Below, piece after piece: positions 49,264-60,095 of a DNA stretch of 64,000 nt. Position 1 is the first letter of the stretch; each line of letters begins with the position of its first letter. Source of the stretch: Ramicandelaber brevisporus (Eukaryota > Kickxellomycota > Ramicandelaberales > Ramicandelaberaceae); assembly GCA_025201865.1 (NCBI GenBank), contig MU602672.1, positions 22,787 through 86,786 of the forward strand, written 5' to 3'. The notes under the pieces are model-generated. The model was not told the origin of the DNA. It made no database searches and saw only the letters and a program-made list of their open reading frames with translations. Both the position numbers and the translations under genes were made by a program.

Positions 49264-52200
49264 TTAGATGGCACCGCTAAGAATCATCTCAATGCTCTGA
49301 TGAATAAAGTTCTTGCGAGCACTCAAATCAACTCCAAAGAACTGCTGCAACTCCACGCGAACGCTCTTCTTGGTGACAGTGGCCAGATTGGCGCTGGACA
49401 AAATGGTGCGAATCTGCTGGAGAAGTTCGTCATCAGTTGGCTGCTGCGGATCAATTGGAGCAATGCCACCGCCGACTTGAGGAAGAGTGGCATGGGACAT
49501 CATGACACCAACTGGCAAGTCATCGGTCGGGTCATCGTAAGCTGGCAGTGGAGTACCAGCCATGGCGCCAACTGTGCCCATGTGGTTCATTGAGAACTGC
49601 GACTGGCGGCGTGGATCGTTGCCGGTAAATGGATTAATGGGTGGAACCATCATAACACTGCCTGGACGGCTGCTGTTGTACTGAGACATTGACATGGCAG
49701 CGGCTTGCTCGGCAGCAATCATGCGAGCAACGGCAGCACGAGAACCTGGACGTGGGATGCCATCGCCACCATCAATCAAGCTGAGCTGAGGAGCGGGAAT
49801 GCCTACACTGCCGGCATTGTAGCCAGAGTAGCCAGAGCGGATCGAGCGAGTGTCATCAGCACCAGCGAAACCGCCAACACCAGGAGTGTATCCGCCAAAC
49901 TGCGACATTGAGCTGCTTCCGACCATGCCGGCCTTGGTGGCCTCCTCTTCGGCAGCGCGCTTGATCATATCAGCCTCAAAGTCAGCAAACTTGCGCATTG
50001 GGACATCCTCGGGATTGAAATGGCCTTCATCAATCACATAAATCTGCTTCTTGCCATCACCAACGACAACGCGAGTGTTACCCCACGAGAAATCGTCAAA
50101 GTGCCAGAATGAGTAGATTGGAATGAAGAACGAATACAGCGGGAATGCAAGCAGATAAATAATCATCCAGCCAACATGTTGCCATTGACGCTTCAGAATG
50201 AAGATGATAGCCTGGAGACCATACACAGCTGCAATGATATAGAGTGACACATAGCCAACATTGTTAGCTCCAGTGATTGCGAGATAGAGCAGGTAGACGA
50301 GATACACAAGAGTAACTGGCAGAGTGAGAGTACCAAACAAATCCAGGAAGACCACAAAGCGCATTGAGAAGCAGCAGAAGCCACACATTTCAGGAAGGAA
50401 ATACAACTCAACCAGATTGTGCACAGTAGAGTTAATCCAACGACGACGCTGGGAGAGCAGAACAGACCACTTCTCTGGTGCAACAGTCTCGCACTTGGCA
50501 TCAGCTGTAAATGTCATCTTGTACTGCGAGAAGTAGCGCATCATCAGAGTAGTCAAGTAGCGATCTTCACCAAGAGACAGCAAGTTCTTCATGTGCAGAG
50601 TATCGACAATGTTCTCAGAGTAATTCTTGACGACGTTATCGTGAATGATGAGTGGCTTTGGATTGGCTTCATTTGTGCGTAGACGATACATTGAGAAGCA
50701 ACCTGGCAAACAAGTGACAGAGCCAAAGATGGACTCAAATGCCTTCGCCATGTGATGTGAAATGAAGTATTCATAAACCTGCATCATTGTAGTCCACGAG
50801 TTGTCCTCATTAGACAAGCGAGTTTCACCGCAAATACCAATAACGCGAGAGTCACGAACACAGCAGGCAACCAAGCGAGCAAGAGACTCTGAATCAACCT
50901 TAGTATCGGCATCAATCATCAGCAGATATTCGTACAGGCCAGGATGAACACCAATCACATTCTTCATCTGATGGTAAATTTCTAGCTGGAGCGGCGACAT
51001 TTCACGATCATAGTGAACACGGTTGAGGAAATCAAGCACTTGAATCTGAGAGTCACGCTTACCACGGTTACCAGGACGAGAACGCTCGCTTGGCTTGCCA
51101 ACCTTGACCAAAACAACATATGGAACAACATGACCTTCACATTCATACAAACCAGAATATACTTTGCCCATGTTGTGCTGCTTCGCACCTTCACCAAGCG
51201 ACTTGAACGAGAGAGCAGGTGGATCATACGCAGGATCAACGCCAAGAATGTCCAGAACAATGCGCGGAGTTGGCTTGTCATTACCACTGCCGATAATCAT
51301 ACCGTCAGCCACAACAAAGATGAGCTTGTGCTTGTCATCATACTTGAGTTGAGCAATTGAATCGATGGTGTTGCGCAGAGACTCCTCACCTTCAGTGTAA
51401 CAAGTGACTTGGCAAATAACAAACTTGTCATGCTTCTGTGGACGACGCTTGGATGTTAACTGCAATGAAGCCAGGAATTTAATCAAAACAACCAACATCA
51501 TGATAATAGCAGCACCCAATAACAACCAATACGGGAATAGACACTTGAATGAATTACGAGTATCGAGACGGCCCTTGTAGAATAATTGACTGAGACATGG
51601 GCCGTGTGTTTTGATGATATCACTGGGAAGTTTATTCCATTCATCTGTAACATCAATGTTATTGCTAAGATTCGTGAACAATTTGTAAACCCTTTGATCC
51701 AAGAAACCACCACCACGAGCCTTACTGTTAGCATCATCCTTGTCAAGATCATATGTATCCAAACTGAAGACATTTCCTTTGATAATACGCCATAATTTGC
51801 CATCTTTTTTACGCATATCTTCAATATCTTGCTTGCTGTATACAACATGCGCCTTCCACATTTGCTGATCCATGTATTTTTGGGCTACATCTTGGAAGAA
51901 CCGAGTGTTTGAAAGCTTGGATGAAACAGCAGAGAATGGACTTCTTGGACCAGATAGATGGACACCATTAACACCTTGGAAGTCATTGTAGAGCAACTGC
52001 TCATCTGGACTCATAGCTAAATAGTACTGATAATTGGGATCCTTATCTGCACCAACGAGATCTGGACAAGCGCTGCGAACTGGAATTGGGAATGACAGGT
52101 TGAAATCACATTGCGAGCCAGTCACACGACGCATTTCTTGGAAATCAGAGATGCCAGCGCCAGCAAGACCTTGGATTTTACCATGAGTTTGTTTACCAAA

Positions 52201-55200
52201 ACCTGAAAGATCATATACATTACCACGAATATGAACCCACAAATCATCATTGCCCTGATGCTTGCAAACATCCTCTGCTGTAAAGAACTTGTGCTCACTA
52301 GGTGGACACATCAGTTGAGACAAACCAATCAGCATAAAAAGCAGTGCACCCCACAAAATCATAATCAACAAACAGATGGAAAACTTCTCACGCCAAGCCA
52401 TGCGCACATCCTGGCGCTTCATGCCACAGCATTTCATAATTGGAGATGGAACCCACCAAGTCAACAGCCAAGTAGTACGAACCCAGCACTTGCGAGCACC
52501 TGAAATCTCGCGTTCAGCATCCAGAGTTTCAACACCCAGCGTCTCAGGACCACCTTTGACACCATCTCCATCTTTGTCACCATTGCCAATATCACCACGA
52601 GTACCACCAACAGCATTACCATAAGCATCAACATTTGCATAGGCTTTCTCATTGTCAGCATCGGCACCATAAGCATCGCCGGCAACACTGCCACCAAGCA
52701 AGTGGCTGTCGCGACGGTTAAGATCACCAGCAAGACTAGCATCGTCATCGTCAATGTACGCACCCATGAAGCGACGATTGGGGCCAACAACACGGCCACC
52801 AGCATTGGACGAAGCATATTGAACAAGCTCACGCTCAGATGCGGCATTGCCTGAGCCAGAAGCGCTGGGACCACCCATGGCAGCAGATACAAGCGAAGCA
52901 GAGTCATCGGCATTGGTGGCGGCATTGTGATGGGCAGATACAGCCATGACAGCAGCAACCTGACGAGCCTTGTCGTTGGCACGAAGATCGCGCTCCAATA
53001 AACGCAGCTGGTCCTCAATGTGACGCCAGGCAACTTCAGTCAAGAACACCATGGTTGTGCCCTGGACAATAGTCTGTGAGTCCTCGGTGATACCCTGGGT
53101 AGCCAGGAACGACATGATGGCAGAGCGGTCGGCATCTGAAGCGAAGCCAGCAATCTCCTGATAGCGAGTAATGAACTCATGATCATGGAATGAGATTGAG
53201 TACTCAGCATTGCCAGACAAGCGACGACGCTGCGCAACTGGCAAAATACCAAGGGCACGGATTTGACGTCTGAAGGCATCGCCATCAACATGAGGGTCAG
53301 AGCGGCCACCACGAACAGTGCTCAAATGTGGGCGAATGTGGACAATGTACCAGATGCGAGTCTCGCCAATGGCAGCGAGCACGTCCTGAAGAGTAGAGTG
53401 AAGCTGCATGACAGTTGACGATGGCTCAGATGACTGCGAGGCAGCAGCCTTGGACTTGGCACCTTTGTTGGCTGCGCGGCGAGTGGTTGGGCGACGCATT
53501 GGACGAGCAGACTGAGTGGCAGCGATGACTGTGTTGGGATCATGTGGATGCTGCTTGGTAGTGAGGCCAGTGCCAGCCTCCTTGTCAAAGAGCGAATTGA
53601 TGAACACATTGCGACCTGCGTCCGAGAAGGCATTCACAACATCAGGACCAATGGATGTTTCAGTGTTGCGAGAGCAGAAGCCATCAATGTTGTATGAGAC
53701 ACCCTCGCCCCAGCCGCAGCCAGTGGCTGGACCATCACTAGACTGGACACCAAAGTGGCGAATGGTGAAGGTGCTGCGTGCAGAGCCAGATGAAGCAGAG
53801 ACTGTGGTCTGCGGAGAAGCACCAGTGGATGGCACAAAGGCTGGATGGCTGCCAACTGAGCGAGCGATGCGAGTTAACAGACGCTGGTCATTGGAAGCAG
53901 ACTCGGCATTGTCGGTAGTGTGATCATCAATGACTCCAGCAAGGCCGGAAGTAGCAGTGCCATCGGTGCCAAATAGCAAATCAGCAGTCTGGAGCAAGTC
54001 CTTAATGACGGAGACGGCTGGCACATTCTGTGGAGCAACGCCATCGGCAGCCATTTCAGCATCAATGCCAGATGTCACAGACTGAGTAGCTGCCAATGGA
54101 GAGCCAGCTGCACCCAGAGTGTCACGAATGAAGAACCAGTGAAGCTTTTCATTAGCAGCGTTCACACAGAATGCGTCAAACTGCAGCGAGTGCGAACGGC
54201 CGGCTGGAGGATGGAAGCCAAATTGATCAAGAATGGCAATGTGATTGCTAGCCACAACACCAGCTGCGGCATCGTCGCCGGCCTTGGCACCATCGGTAGT
54301 CTCGAGGCACAACTTCTTGTTAATAGTCTCGACCAGAGAAGAGAACAGCAGCGAGTACAGGACGCGAGCCAGCAAATCACGCTGCTTGGCTGCACCGGCG
54401 ACATCGAGCTGGACAGTGCACATCTCACGGCCAATGAGCTTTGTTTTGAATGTAAGCAGCTCCTCAAGAGCAGCAGGTGGCAAGCCAAGCAGCTGAGCGG
54501 CAATGGCAAGCTGCTCGTGGTTCTTGACGGCAGCCTGCGCCTGCTCAATCTCGGCATCCTCAATAAACTCAATGTTACCAATGTGCAGAATAGCTGCCAG
54601 CAGCTGGAATATTTGGCTCTGAACACGAGTTTTGACACCAAGCAAACGGAGAGCAGCCTTGAGCTCGTTCATTTGTGCGGCTGCACCATTGCCGCCAGCA
54701 GGAGGCGGTGGGAAAACAACAGAGCCGTCTGCTGAGGAAGAGTTGCGCAGATACACGTACTCTTGAGGCTCCAGTAGCGAGAGTCGAGTGCGCTCCTCAG
54801 AAGTGGCTCCGCCCAGCAAGTCATAGAACACCACAAAGTTGGATTCATCGGCAGGCTGGTGAGTGACGCGAGCACGATCGAGCATGTACGCAAGCGACTT
54901 GGCACCCACGATGCGGCCACGATCAGAGAACTGGATCTCCTGGTAGAGACCATGTTTGGTCGCACGGTCGGCGAGCGGCGTAGCAACGGTGCCAAATGCT
55001 GTGATGACCGAGTTGGCAGCTTGGATTAGCGCATGGACCTTGTTTTCCTTCTTTGCGCTGCCGGCAAGTGTGAACAGATGGTTGATAATGAGGTCGCGGG
55101 TTGTAGACTTGCCAGAACCGCTCAAGCCAGCCAGCACAATGGACTGATCTTGGCCGAGGCGGCGCATGTGCAGATACGCGTTGTTCGCAACTGCATACGG

Positions 55201-55425
55201 ATGCGGAGGCAGAGTAGTGTTGACATCGGCCTGCTTGTATAGCTCGGAGTAGCGGGCAGACAGTGCGTCGTCGTGACCAGCGGAGAGGTGCGACGGATTG
55301 ACTGCAACAAGGACGGACGAGCCGAGAGCAGTATACGCCTGCCCCTCCTTGTGCCGTTTCTCGAGCAGCCTGGCTACTGAGTCCTCCGAGATCTGCGGGA
55401 GCGCAGTAATGCTGTGCTCGGTCAT
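49264..55425 (-). CDS. Chitin synthase with N-terminal myosin motor-like domain (class V/VII)
   Basis: The product is 2,053 aa from ATG 55425 (MTEHSITALPQ). The N-terminal ~750 residues are a myosin motor-like domain with P-loop GLSGSGKS (100-107) and switch-II-like ILDQFGF. Paired transmembrane segments follow near 1010-1050. A cytochrome b5-like domain (WVHIRGNVYDLSGFG) lies near 1065. The glycosyltransferase-2 chitin synthase core has LLMIDADTK (about 1500), LPGCFSMYR, SLGEDRYL (about 1620) and QRRRWINSTVHNL (about 1658), all catalytic signatures intact. Several transmembrane helices come next, and a DEK-C-like domain closes the protein (DDELLQQIRTILSSANLATVTKKSVR). These enzymes polymerise UDP-GlcNAc into chitin at growing hyphal tips and depend on their motor domain for localisation. 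Length and domain order are normal for the class. It is the best fungal marker in the window. Confidence 0.95.
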   Translation of the reverse strand: MTEHSITALPQISEDSVARLLEKRHKEGQAYTALGSSVLVAVNPSHLSAGHDDALSARYSELYKQADVNTTLPPHPYAVANNAYLHMRRLGQDQSIVLAGLSGSGKSTTRDLIINHLFTLAGSAKKENKVHALIQAANSVITAFGTVATPLADRATKHGLYQEIQFSDRGRIVGAKSLAYMLDRARVTHQPADESNFVVFYDLLGGATSEERTRLSLLEPQEYVYLRNSSSADGSVVFPPPPAGGNGAAAQMNELKAALRLLGVKTRVQSQIFQLLAAILHIGNIEFIEDAEIEQAQAAVKNHEQLAIAAQLLGLPPAALEELLTFKTKLIGREMCTVQLDVAGAAKQRDLLARVLYSLLFSSLVETINKKLCLETTDGAKAGDDAAAGVVASNHIAILDQFGFHPPAGRSHSLQFDAFCVNAANEKLHWFFIRDTLGAAGSPLAATQSVTSGIDAEMAADGVAPQNVPAVSVIKDLLQTADLLFGTDGTATSGLAGVIDDHTTDNAESASNDQRLLTRIARSVGSHPAFVPSTGASPQTTVSASSGSARSTFTIRHFGVQSSDGPATGCGWGEGVSYNIDGFCSRNTETSIGPDVVNAFSDAGRNVFINSLFDKEAGTGLTTKQHPHDPNTVIAATQSARPMRRPTTRRAANKGAKSKAAASQSSEPSSTVMQLHSTLQDVLAAIGETRIWYIVHIRPHLSTVRGGRSDPHVDGDAFRRQIRALGILPVAQRRRLSGNAEYSISFHDHEFITRYQEIAGFASDADRSAIMSFLATQGITEDSQTIVQGTTMVFLTEVAWRHIEDQLRLLERDLRANDKARQVAAVMAVSAHHNAATNADDSASLVSAAMGGPSASGSGNAASERELVQYASSNAGGRVVGPNRRFMGAYIDDDDASLAGDLNRRDSHLLGGSVAGDAYGADADNEKAYANVDAYGNAVGGTRGDIGNGDKDGDGVKGGPETLGVETLDAEREISGARKCWVRTTWLLTWWVPSPIMKCCGMKRQDVRMAWREKFSICLLIMILWGALLFMLIGLSQLMCPPSEHKFFTAEDVCKHQGNDDLWVHIRGNVYDLSGFGKQTHGKIQGLAGAGISDFQEMRRVTGSQCDFNLSFPIPVRSACPDLVGADKDPNYQYYLAMSPDEQLLYNDFQGVNGVHLSGPRSPFSAVSSKLSNTRFFQDVAQKYMDQQMWKAHVVYSKQDIEDMRKKDGKLWRIIKGNVFSLDTYDLDKDDANSKARGGGFLDQRVYKLFTNLSNNIDVTDEWNKLPSDIIKTHGPCLSQLFYKGRLDTRNSFKCLFPYWLLLGAAIIMMLVVLIKFLASLQLTSKRRPQKHDKFVICQVTCYTEGEESLRNTIDSIAQLKYDDKHKLIFVVADGMIIGSGNDKPTPRIVLDILGVDPAYDPPALSFKSLGEGAKQHNMGKVYSGLYECEGHVVPYVVLVKVGKPSERSRPGNRGKRDSQIQVLDFLNRVHYDREMSPLQLEIYHQMKNVIGVHPGLYEYLLMIDADTKVDSESLARLVACCVRDSRVIGICGETRLSNEDNSWTTMMQVYEYFISHHMAKAFESIFGSVTCLPGCFSMYRLRTNEANPKPLIIHDNVVKNYSENIVDTLHMKNLLSLGEDRYLTTLMMRYFSQYKMTFTADAKCETVAPEKWSVLLSQRRRWINSTVHNLVELYFLPEMCGFCCFSMRFVVFLDLFGTLTLPVTLVYLVYLLYLAITGANNVGYVSLYIIAAVYGLQAIIFILKRQWQHVGWMIIYLLAFPLYSFFIPIYSFWHFDDFSWGNTRVVVGDGKKQIYVIDEGHFNPEDVPMRKFADFEADMIKRAAEEEATKAGMVGSSSMSQFGGYTPGVGGFAGADDTRSIRSGYSGYNAGSVGIPAPQLSLIDGGDGIPRPGSRAAVARMIAAEQAAAMSMSQYNSSRPGSVMMVPPINPFTGNDPRRQSQFSMNHMGTVGAMAGTPLPAYDDPTDDLPVGVMMSHATLPQVGGGIAPIDPQQPTDDELLQQIRTILSSANLATVTKKSVRVELQQFFGVDLSARKNFIHQSIEMILSGAI

Positions 55426-56507
55426 AATTAGGAAGGCTGCTGTTGTCGACGACGATAGAGAACTAGCAACAAACTTGGTAGATTGAAAGGACGAAGAGCA
55501 AGAGCAAGTGAAAAAAGAAAAGGAGCACAGGAGAGCAGGAGGCAACAACAACAACAGAAAAGAGCCTACGCCTATTTCTAGGAACGGCTACTCGCCCTCC
55601 ACTTATTTATAAGCCCACACACGCCCATTGGTCCTTTCACACACACACCTACACGCATACACGCACACACACTCCGAACTGGTTGGCCACGACGAAGCCT
55701 AATCCACTCACTGTTCAGGATGTTCACAATCGACCTCAGTTTTGGATCGTTGCGAACACAAGCAAAAATGCACCCTCAGTTTTAAAAATACAGGGCGAAC
55801 AAAAATAGACTAAACCTGTGCTGGTCTATTTGCACGCAGTCCCAACATACACCTTGCCCTAAAATACTGGCAAGCCTCAATAGCGATAATCTCGTCGTTT
55901 GCGAAGCAAAATAGCATCGGCGAAGTGCATCACACGCGGATCAAGCGAGAGCATTCCGTGAGAGTTCAAAATACACAGAACATGCACGCTGATCCTTTAC
56001 AATCACAGTGTCATCGTTTCTTCTCGCTAGCTGATGTTTCGTCGACAGTGCATTAGCCCAGCACCTTCAATAAATATCGTTGAACATTGCTGCCACCACC
56101 ACCGCCATCATCTGGACTATTGGGATCAGCTGTGTAAAGTGATAACAGAGTGTCTTCTATTGAATTTGAAGCAATATATAATCCGAATGGTATAGCCAAC
56201 TCATCACCAACTCAGACAATGTTTGTTTGTTTGTTTGTTTATTTGTGTATTTGTTTGTATCCTACTCTATGATTTTTATTAGGTTGGTTTAAAACTGCAA
56301 GTCGGGTTTAAAAGAAGCTAAACGAAAGAAAGGGAGAAAGAAAGAAAGTTAGAAAAAGAATATGGCATATTAATACGTGCAAAAAGGAACAGACGGGATA
56401 AGAACGGCGATTACTGGGATGACGACTACGATAATTTCGAAAGAGCAAACAGAGAGCGAGGTTGGATAGTAATTCAGATGCAGAAAAAGGAAATAGCACT
56501 ATCGGCT
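55426..56507. promoter_or_regulatory. Upstream region of the chitin synthase gene
   Basis: About 1.1 kb between the chitin synthase ATG and the arrestin 2 stop. It includes CA-rich repeats (55638-55672), a TTTG repeat (56220-56255) and GAAA-type runs (56320-56345). No gene is seen. Confidence 0.5.
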
Positions 56508-59500
56508 CTAGGCTCCAGTGACCATTTGCATCTGAGGCTGAAGCTGCGGCTGTTGAGGTGGAGGAGCTTGGCTGGTACGAACCTTGGCGGGGACAGGCGC
56601 TGTGATCATGTCAACAGATGGTGGTGGATTCAGCGATATTTCTTGAAGCTGCTGAGCCATTGCACCATCAACGAAACCAACTGGAGATGGAGGCGAACCA
56701 AGGCCGTTGACAACCGCCGGCATTGGGGCAGTGGCAGCTGGCTGTTGTGGAGGTGAGTTCGGATACAGCTGGAAGTGGTCAGGCTGGCTGTAGAACAGCG
56801 AGTGTCTGTTGGCACTGCCGCCTCCAGTGACATGCTGAGGATGGCCACCACCAGCAACAGTAGCTACAGACCGTTTGCTAGCATTGTCATACTGGTCAGC
56901 CGAAGTGCCAGAGGGGGAAAGAGTGCCAGAGTGAGCGTAGCTGGAGGCAAGGTTGGTGCTGCTAGCGTTGGTGGTAGTTGGTGTCATCGAGATGGACACA
57001 CTGCCGCTGCGACTGCCAAGCATCAGCTCGAGAGTCGGCGTGGGCAGCTCCTTGACTCGGCGCACTTTGCCATTGATGCCAACCATAGGCGTGATGTGAG
57101 ACGGCGGCGCAGCAGCATTCGGCAATGGCAGCAGTGCCATGGCTTCGGCGGCTGCAATCTCAGATGTCTGTGCAACATAAGCGGCCTGCTCAGCAGACAT
57201 CTGCGTCTCTGCAATAGTCGACACAATGTTGATGTTCGTGGCACCAAGACCAACAGTGGATTGAGTCGAGAGTGGAATACCATGAGATACTGGCACGGCT
57301 GACACTGCTGCTGCTGCTGCTGCCACTCCAGCGTTAGCCACAAAGGTTGCCATGACGGCCGCGGTCGTGGTGCTGCTCTGATCAGAGGCGGTGACAAGCG
57401 ACAGCTCAGAGGAACTACGAGAGCGTGTTGAAGGTGCACATCCGCTGTCATTGTACTGCTGGCCCTGTTGCTGAGTCTGTGATATCTTGGATGAGTTTGG
57501 CTGCTGTGAGATTGGACCCAGCCCCATAATGTGACGAGCCTTGTTGGCTGTAGTCAGCGGAGCAATCACGCTGGCAGCACGCTCTGAAGACATTGTGGAA
57601 GTCACACTCTGGCTGCCATCTGCACCACTCTTCTGCTGATACTGCTGAGATGCTGCTGCTGGATTGCGCGGCACTTGCGGTGGTGGAGGAGGCATAGATG
57701 TGATGATTGACACCGGGATGCTAGCAATAGCCTGCTTGTGGGAACCCAATCCCGTAGTATAAGTGACACACACTTGCAAAATGTAAACAAAAGTCAAGAA
57801 TGAGGATGGCAGCGGTGTCATATTGGATGGCAATTTGAAGCTCAGTGTTGCAATACGCTTTGCAGTGGGCATGCTGTTACTAGGTGTGTTTTGCTGACCT
57901 GGAGTTGGCTTCGTGAGAGTGACTGGAATATCAGATCCATCGTTCAAAATATTCTCAAGAACCCAAATTGGCTCACCATGGTTTGTATCATCTCCACTGT
58001 CGCTATCGCCATTGTTTGAATCCAAATGACTGGCAGTGTTGTTGTTGTTATTGGTCTGGGAGGAAGTGACCAATAAACTAGTATTACGGGCTCGGCCAGT
58101 AATATCGCCTCTGGCAGCTGATGAGTTGTTAGTGTTGCTATTGGTGGTGATTGGAGCATTGATGTTAGACTGCTTCTGCTTCTCGCCATGACGAGTTCCA
58201 CCACCAACATTAGTAGTCATTACATGTTCAGCCAGTAGCCACGGCGCAACTTCAGCAACCGAGCCAGTCATTAATCTGCCTCCACCCGGTGCATATGGAT
58301 CATAAACATCACTGTCATCACTGTCATTTATTAATGTGCTATTGTTACTGCCCTTGCTATTAGTACGTGTCATATCACTGTTGGATCTCATTTTACGTCT
58401 CATTCCACTGCTGCCATCAACATTCTTTCTGCTGGATGAACGTGCATGTCCACTGATGATAGAAGCAGTATCTGAGCTTGTATCATTATTAATGCTGCTG
58501 CCCTTTGTTGAGCTTGACGACGGCTGAATGTTGTTGACATTACTGCCATTGGTATTGATATCAGAGCCCAATCTGCATTCCAATCTCTCCATAAACATGA
58601 CCTCAGCCTTCTTTATGGTTCTCATTGAAGACATTGAGGCAAAGTTAGAGAAGGCGGAACTAGTCTGACCAAAGTGAAGAGTAACATTAAGAGTGTCATT
58701 TGGCTTGTAGTGAGGCTGATCAAACTGCGCCAAAATGGAATAAATTGATTTGTTTTTATCATCCTTGTCATGCATTGTAACCACAGTCTCTGTTGACATT
58801 AGTGCTTTGCTCAGATTAGCTGAATTGTGGTTAACATTGCTTCCACCACCTCCAAGGAAGCTAGGACGCGCGCTGCTGTTGCCTCCATGCTGGAACACCC
58901 AGTCAGGTCCAGATGATGAAGGTGAATATGAGTATGAATTGGTTGCATTAATCTCAAATCTAGCCATGGCCAATGCAATAGATGGCGCTGCTCTAATAAT
59001 TGGCTCAAACTGCAAATGATAATTGTTGGTCTCAAACAATACAACCTCTGCTGCGCTATGAGCGTTGCCAGAGCGGTTGGGAGCCGGTCCAGACATTGTA
59101 GTACGACGGCTGTTGCTGATACTGCTATTATTAACACTGCTTAATGCCAATCCATACACTTGAGCTTGAAGAGTGTATTGAATCTTAAATCCAAAATCAG
59201 ACACATTGGCTGGATAGTTGACACGCGGGAAATTGCATGCAAAATGGAATGTCTGCAAGTCAGTATCAAACACTTTAAATGGAACTCCTCCTCCACTGCT
59301 GCTACTATTGTTGCCATTACTTTCATTGGAATTATTACCACCATTATTATTGTTGCTATTGCTATTGGCAGCTGAATATAAAGTCAAAATTCTGTCAAAG
59401 TAAACCTTTTGCAAACACATTGGATCATTCTCAACAGGAAATGCACCAGATGCTCTCGGATGAGACAAACCAACTCTTTCTCTTCCCAGCAAACGCAATT

Positions 59501-60095
59501 GGATCCTAGTAACTCTCACTGGCACTGCCAGCTTTAATACAACCACTCCTGCCAACGACGTCTCTGGTCTGATGCGAGGTGGTGCGCCTCCTGCATGCTG
59601 TGGGAATGTAATATCAAACATGTTGCGAGCTTGTTGTTGCTGCTGTTGATGACGGGATGTCTTGACTGCTTGCAACTGCGAGTGGTGTTGATACAGTTTG
59701 CCACTGCTGTTGATACTGCTATTAATAGTACCAGTCACTGCAGAGCGACCCACTCCCGATGATTGATTATGTGGCGCAATATGTGAGTGTGGGTGATGTT
59801 GGGAATGAGAATGAGAGTGAGAGTGGGGATGAGGGTGAGGAGCACGTCTTGGTGCAATTGATGATCCACTATTGGCCGCCGATGCTGCTGTTGTTGTTGT
59901 AGTGCCTTGATAGGGACTCTGAGGTGCAAGTGGGCTGGATGACTGTGAGAAGCTTCCTGGCGAAGTTGGCGACGAAGACTGCTGCTGCTGCTGCTTCTGC
60001 TGCTGAGGAGCAACTCGAGATGAGCCTCCAACAATTGAGGGAACTGGATGATAGCCGTTTCCGCCACTACCACTATTGTTTGAACGCGTTGCCAT
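56508..60095 (-). CDS. Arrestin-like trafficking adaptor 2
   Basis: The product is 1,195 aa from ATG 60095 (MATRSNNSGSGG). The first ~155 residues are low complexity (Gln, Ser, His). An arrestin-N domain starts near 158 (NMFDITFPQHAGG, SLAGVVVLKLAVPVRVTRIQLRLLGRERV). Its body is interrupted by Asn/Ser runs (FDRILTLYSAAN..., then VFDTDLQTFHFACNFPRVNYP). A C-terminal arrestin half (KPNDTLNVTLHFG, then FLTFVYILQVCVTYTTG) extends to about residue 830. The rest is Ser/Ala/Gln-rich and probably disordered. The opening pattern F-D-(I/V)-x-F-P ... G-V-V matches arrestin gene 1 after splicing, so the two are paralogs or members of one family. Unlike gene 1 it needs no intron. I saw no PPxY motif. A role as endocytic adaptor is inferred. 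Confidence 0.75.
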   Translation of the reverse strand: MATRSNNSGSGGNGYHPVPSIVGGSSRVAPQQQKQQQQQSSSPTSPGSFSQSSSPLAPQSPYQGTTTTTAASAANSGSSIAPRRAPHPHPHSHSHSHSQHHPHSHIAPHNQSSGVGRSAVTGTINSSINSSGKLYQHHSQLQAVKTSRHQQQQQQARNMFDITFPQHAGGAPPRIRPETSLAGVVVLKLAVPVRVTRIQLRLLGRERVGLSHPRASGAFPVENDPMCLQKVYFDRILTLYSAANSNSNNNNGGNNSNESNGNNSSSSGGGVPFKVFDTDLQTFHFACNFPRVNYPANVSDFGFKIQYTLQAQVYGLALSSVNNSSISNSRRTTMSGPAPNRSGNAHSAAEVVLFETNNYHLQFEPIIRAAPSIALAMARFEINATNSYSYSPSSSGPDWVFQHGGNSSARPSFLGGGGSNVNHNSANLSKALMSTETVVTMHDKDDKNKSIYSILAQFDQPHYKPNDTLNVTLHFGQTSSAFSNFASMSSMRTIKKAEVMFMERLECRLGSDINTNGSNVNNIQPSSSSTKGSSINNDTSSDTASIISGHARSSSRKNVDGSSGMRRKMRSNSDMTRTNSKGSNNSTLINDSDDSDVYDPYAPGGGRLMTGSVAEVAPWLLAEHVMTTNVGGGTRHGEKQKQSNINAPITTNSNTNNSSAARGDITGRARNTSLLVTSSQTNNNNNTASHLDSNNGDSDSGDDTNHGEPIWVLENILNDGSDIPVTLTKPTPGQQNTPSNSMPTAKRIATLSFKLPSNMTPLPSSFLTFVYILQVCVTYTTGLGSHKQAIASIPVSIITSMPPPPPQVPRNPAAASQQYQQKSGADGSQSVTSTMSSERAASVIAPLTTANKARHIMGLGPISQQPNSSKISQTQQQGQQYNDSGCAPSTRSRSSSELSLVTASDQSSTTTAAVMATFVANAGVAAAAAAVSAVPVSHGIPLSTQSTVGLGATNINIVSTIAETQMSAEQAAYVAQTSEIAAAEAMALLPLPNAAAPPSHITPMVGINGKVRRVKELPTPTLELMLGSRSGSVSISMTPTTTNASSTNLASSYAHSGTLSPSGTSADQYDNASKRSVATVAGGGHPQHVTGGGSANRHSLFYSQPDHFQLYPNSPPQQPAATAPMPAVVNGLGSPPSPVGFVDGAMAQQLQEISLNPPPSVDMITAPVPAKVRTSQAPPPQQPQLQPQMQMVTGA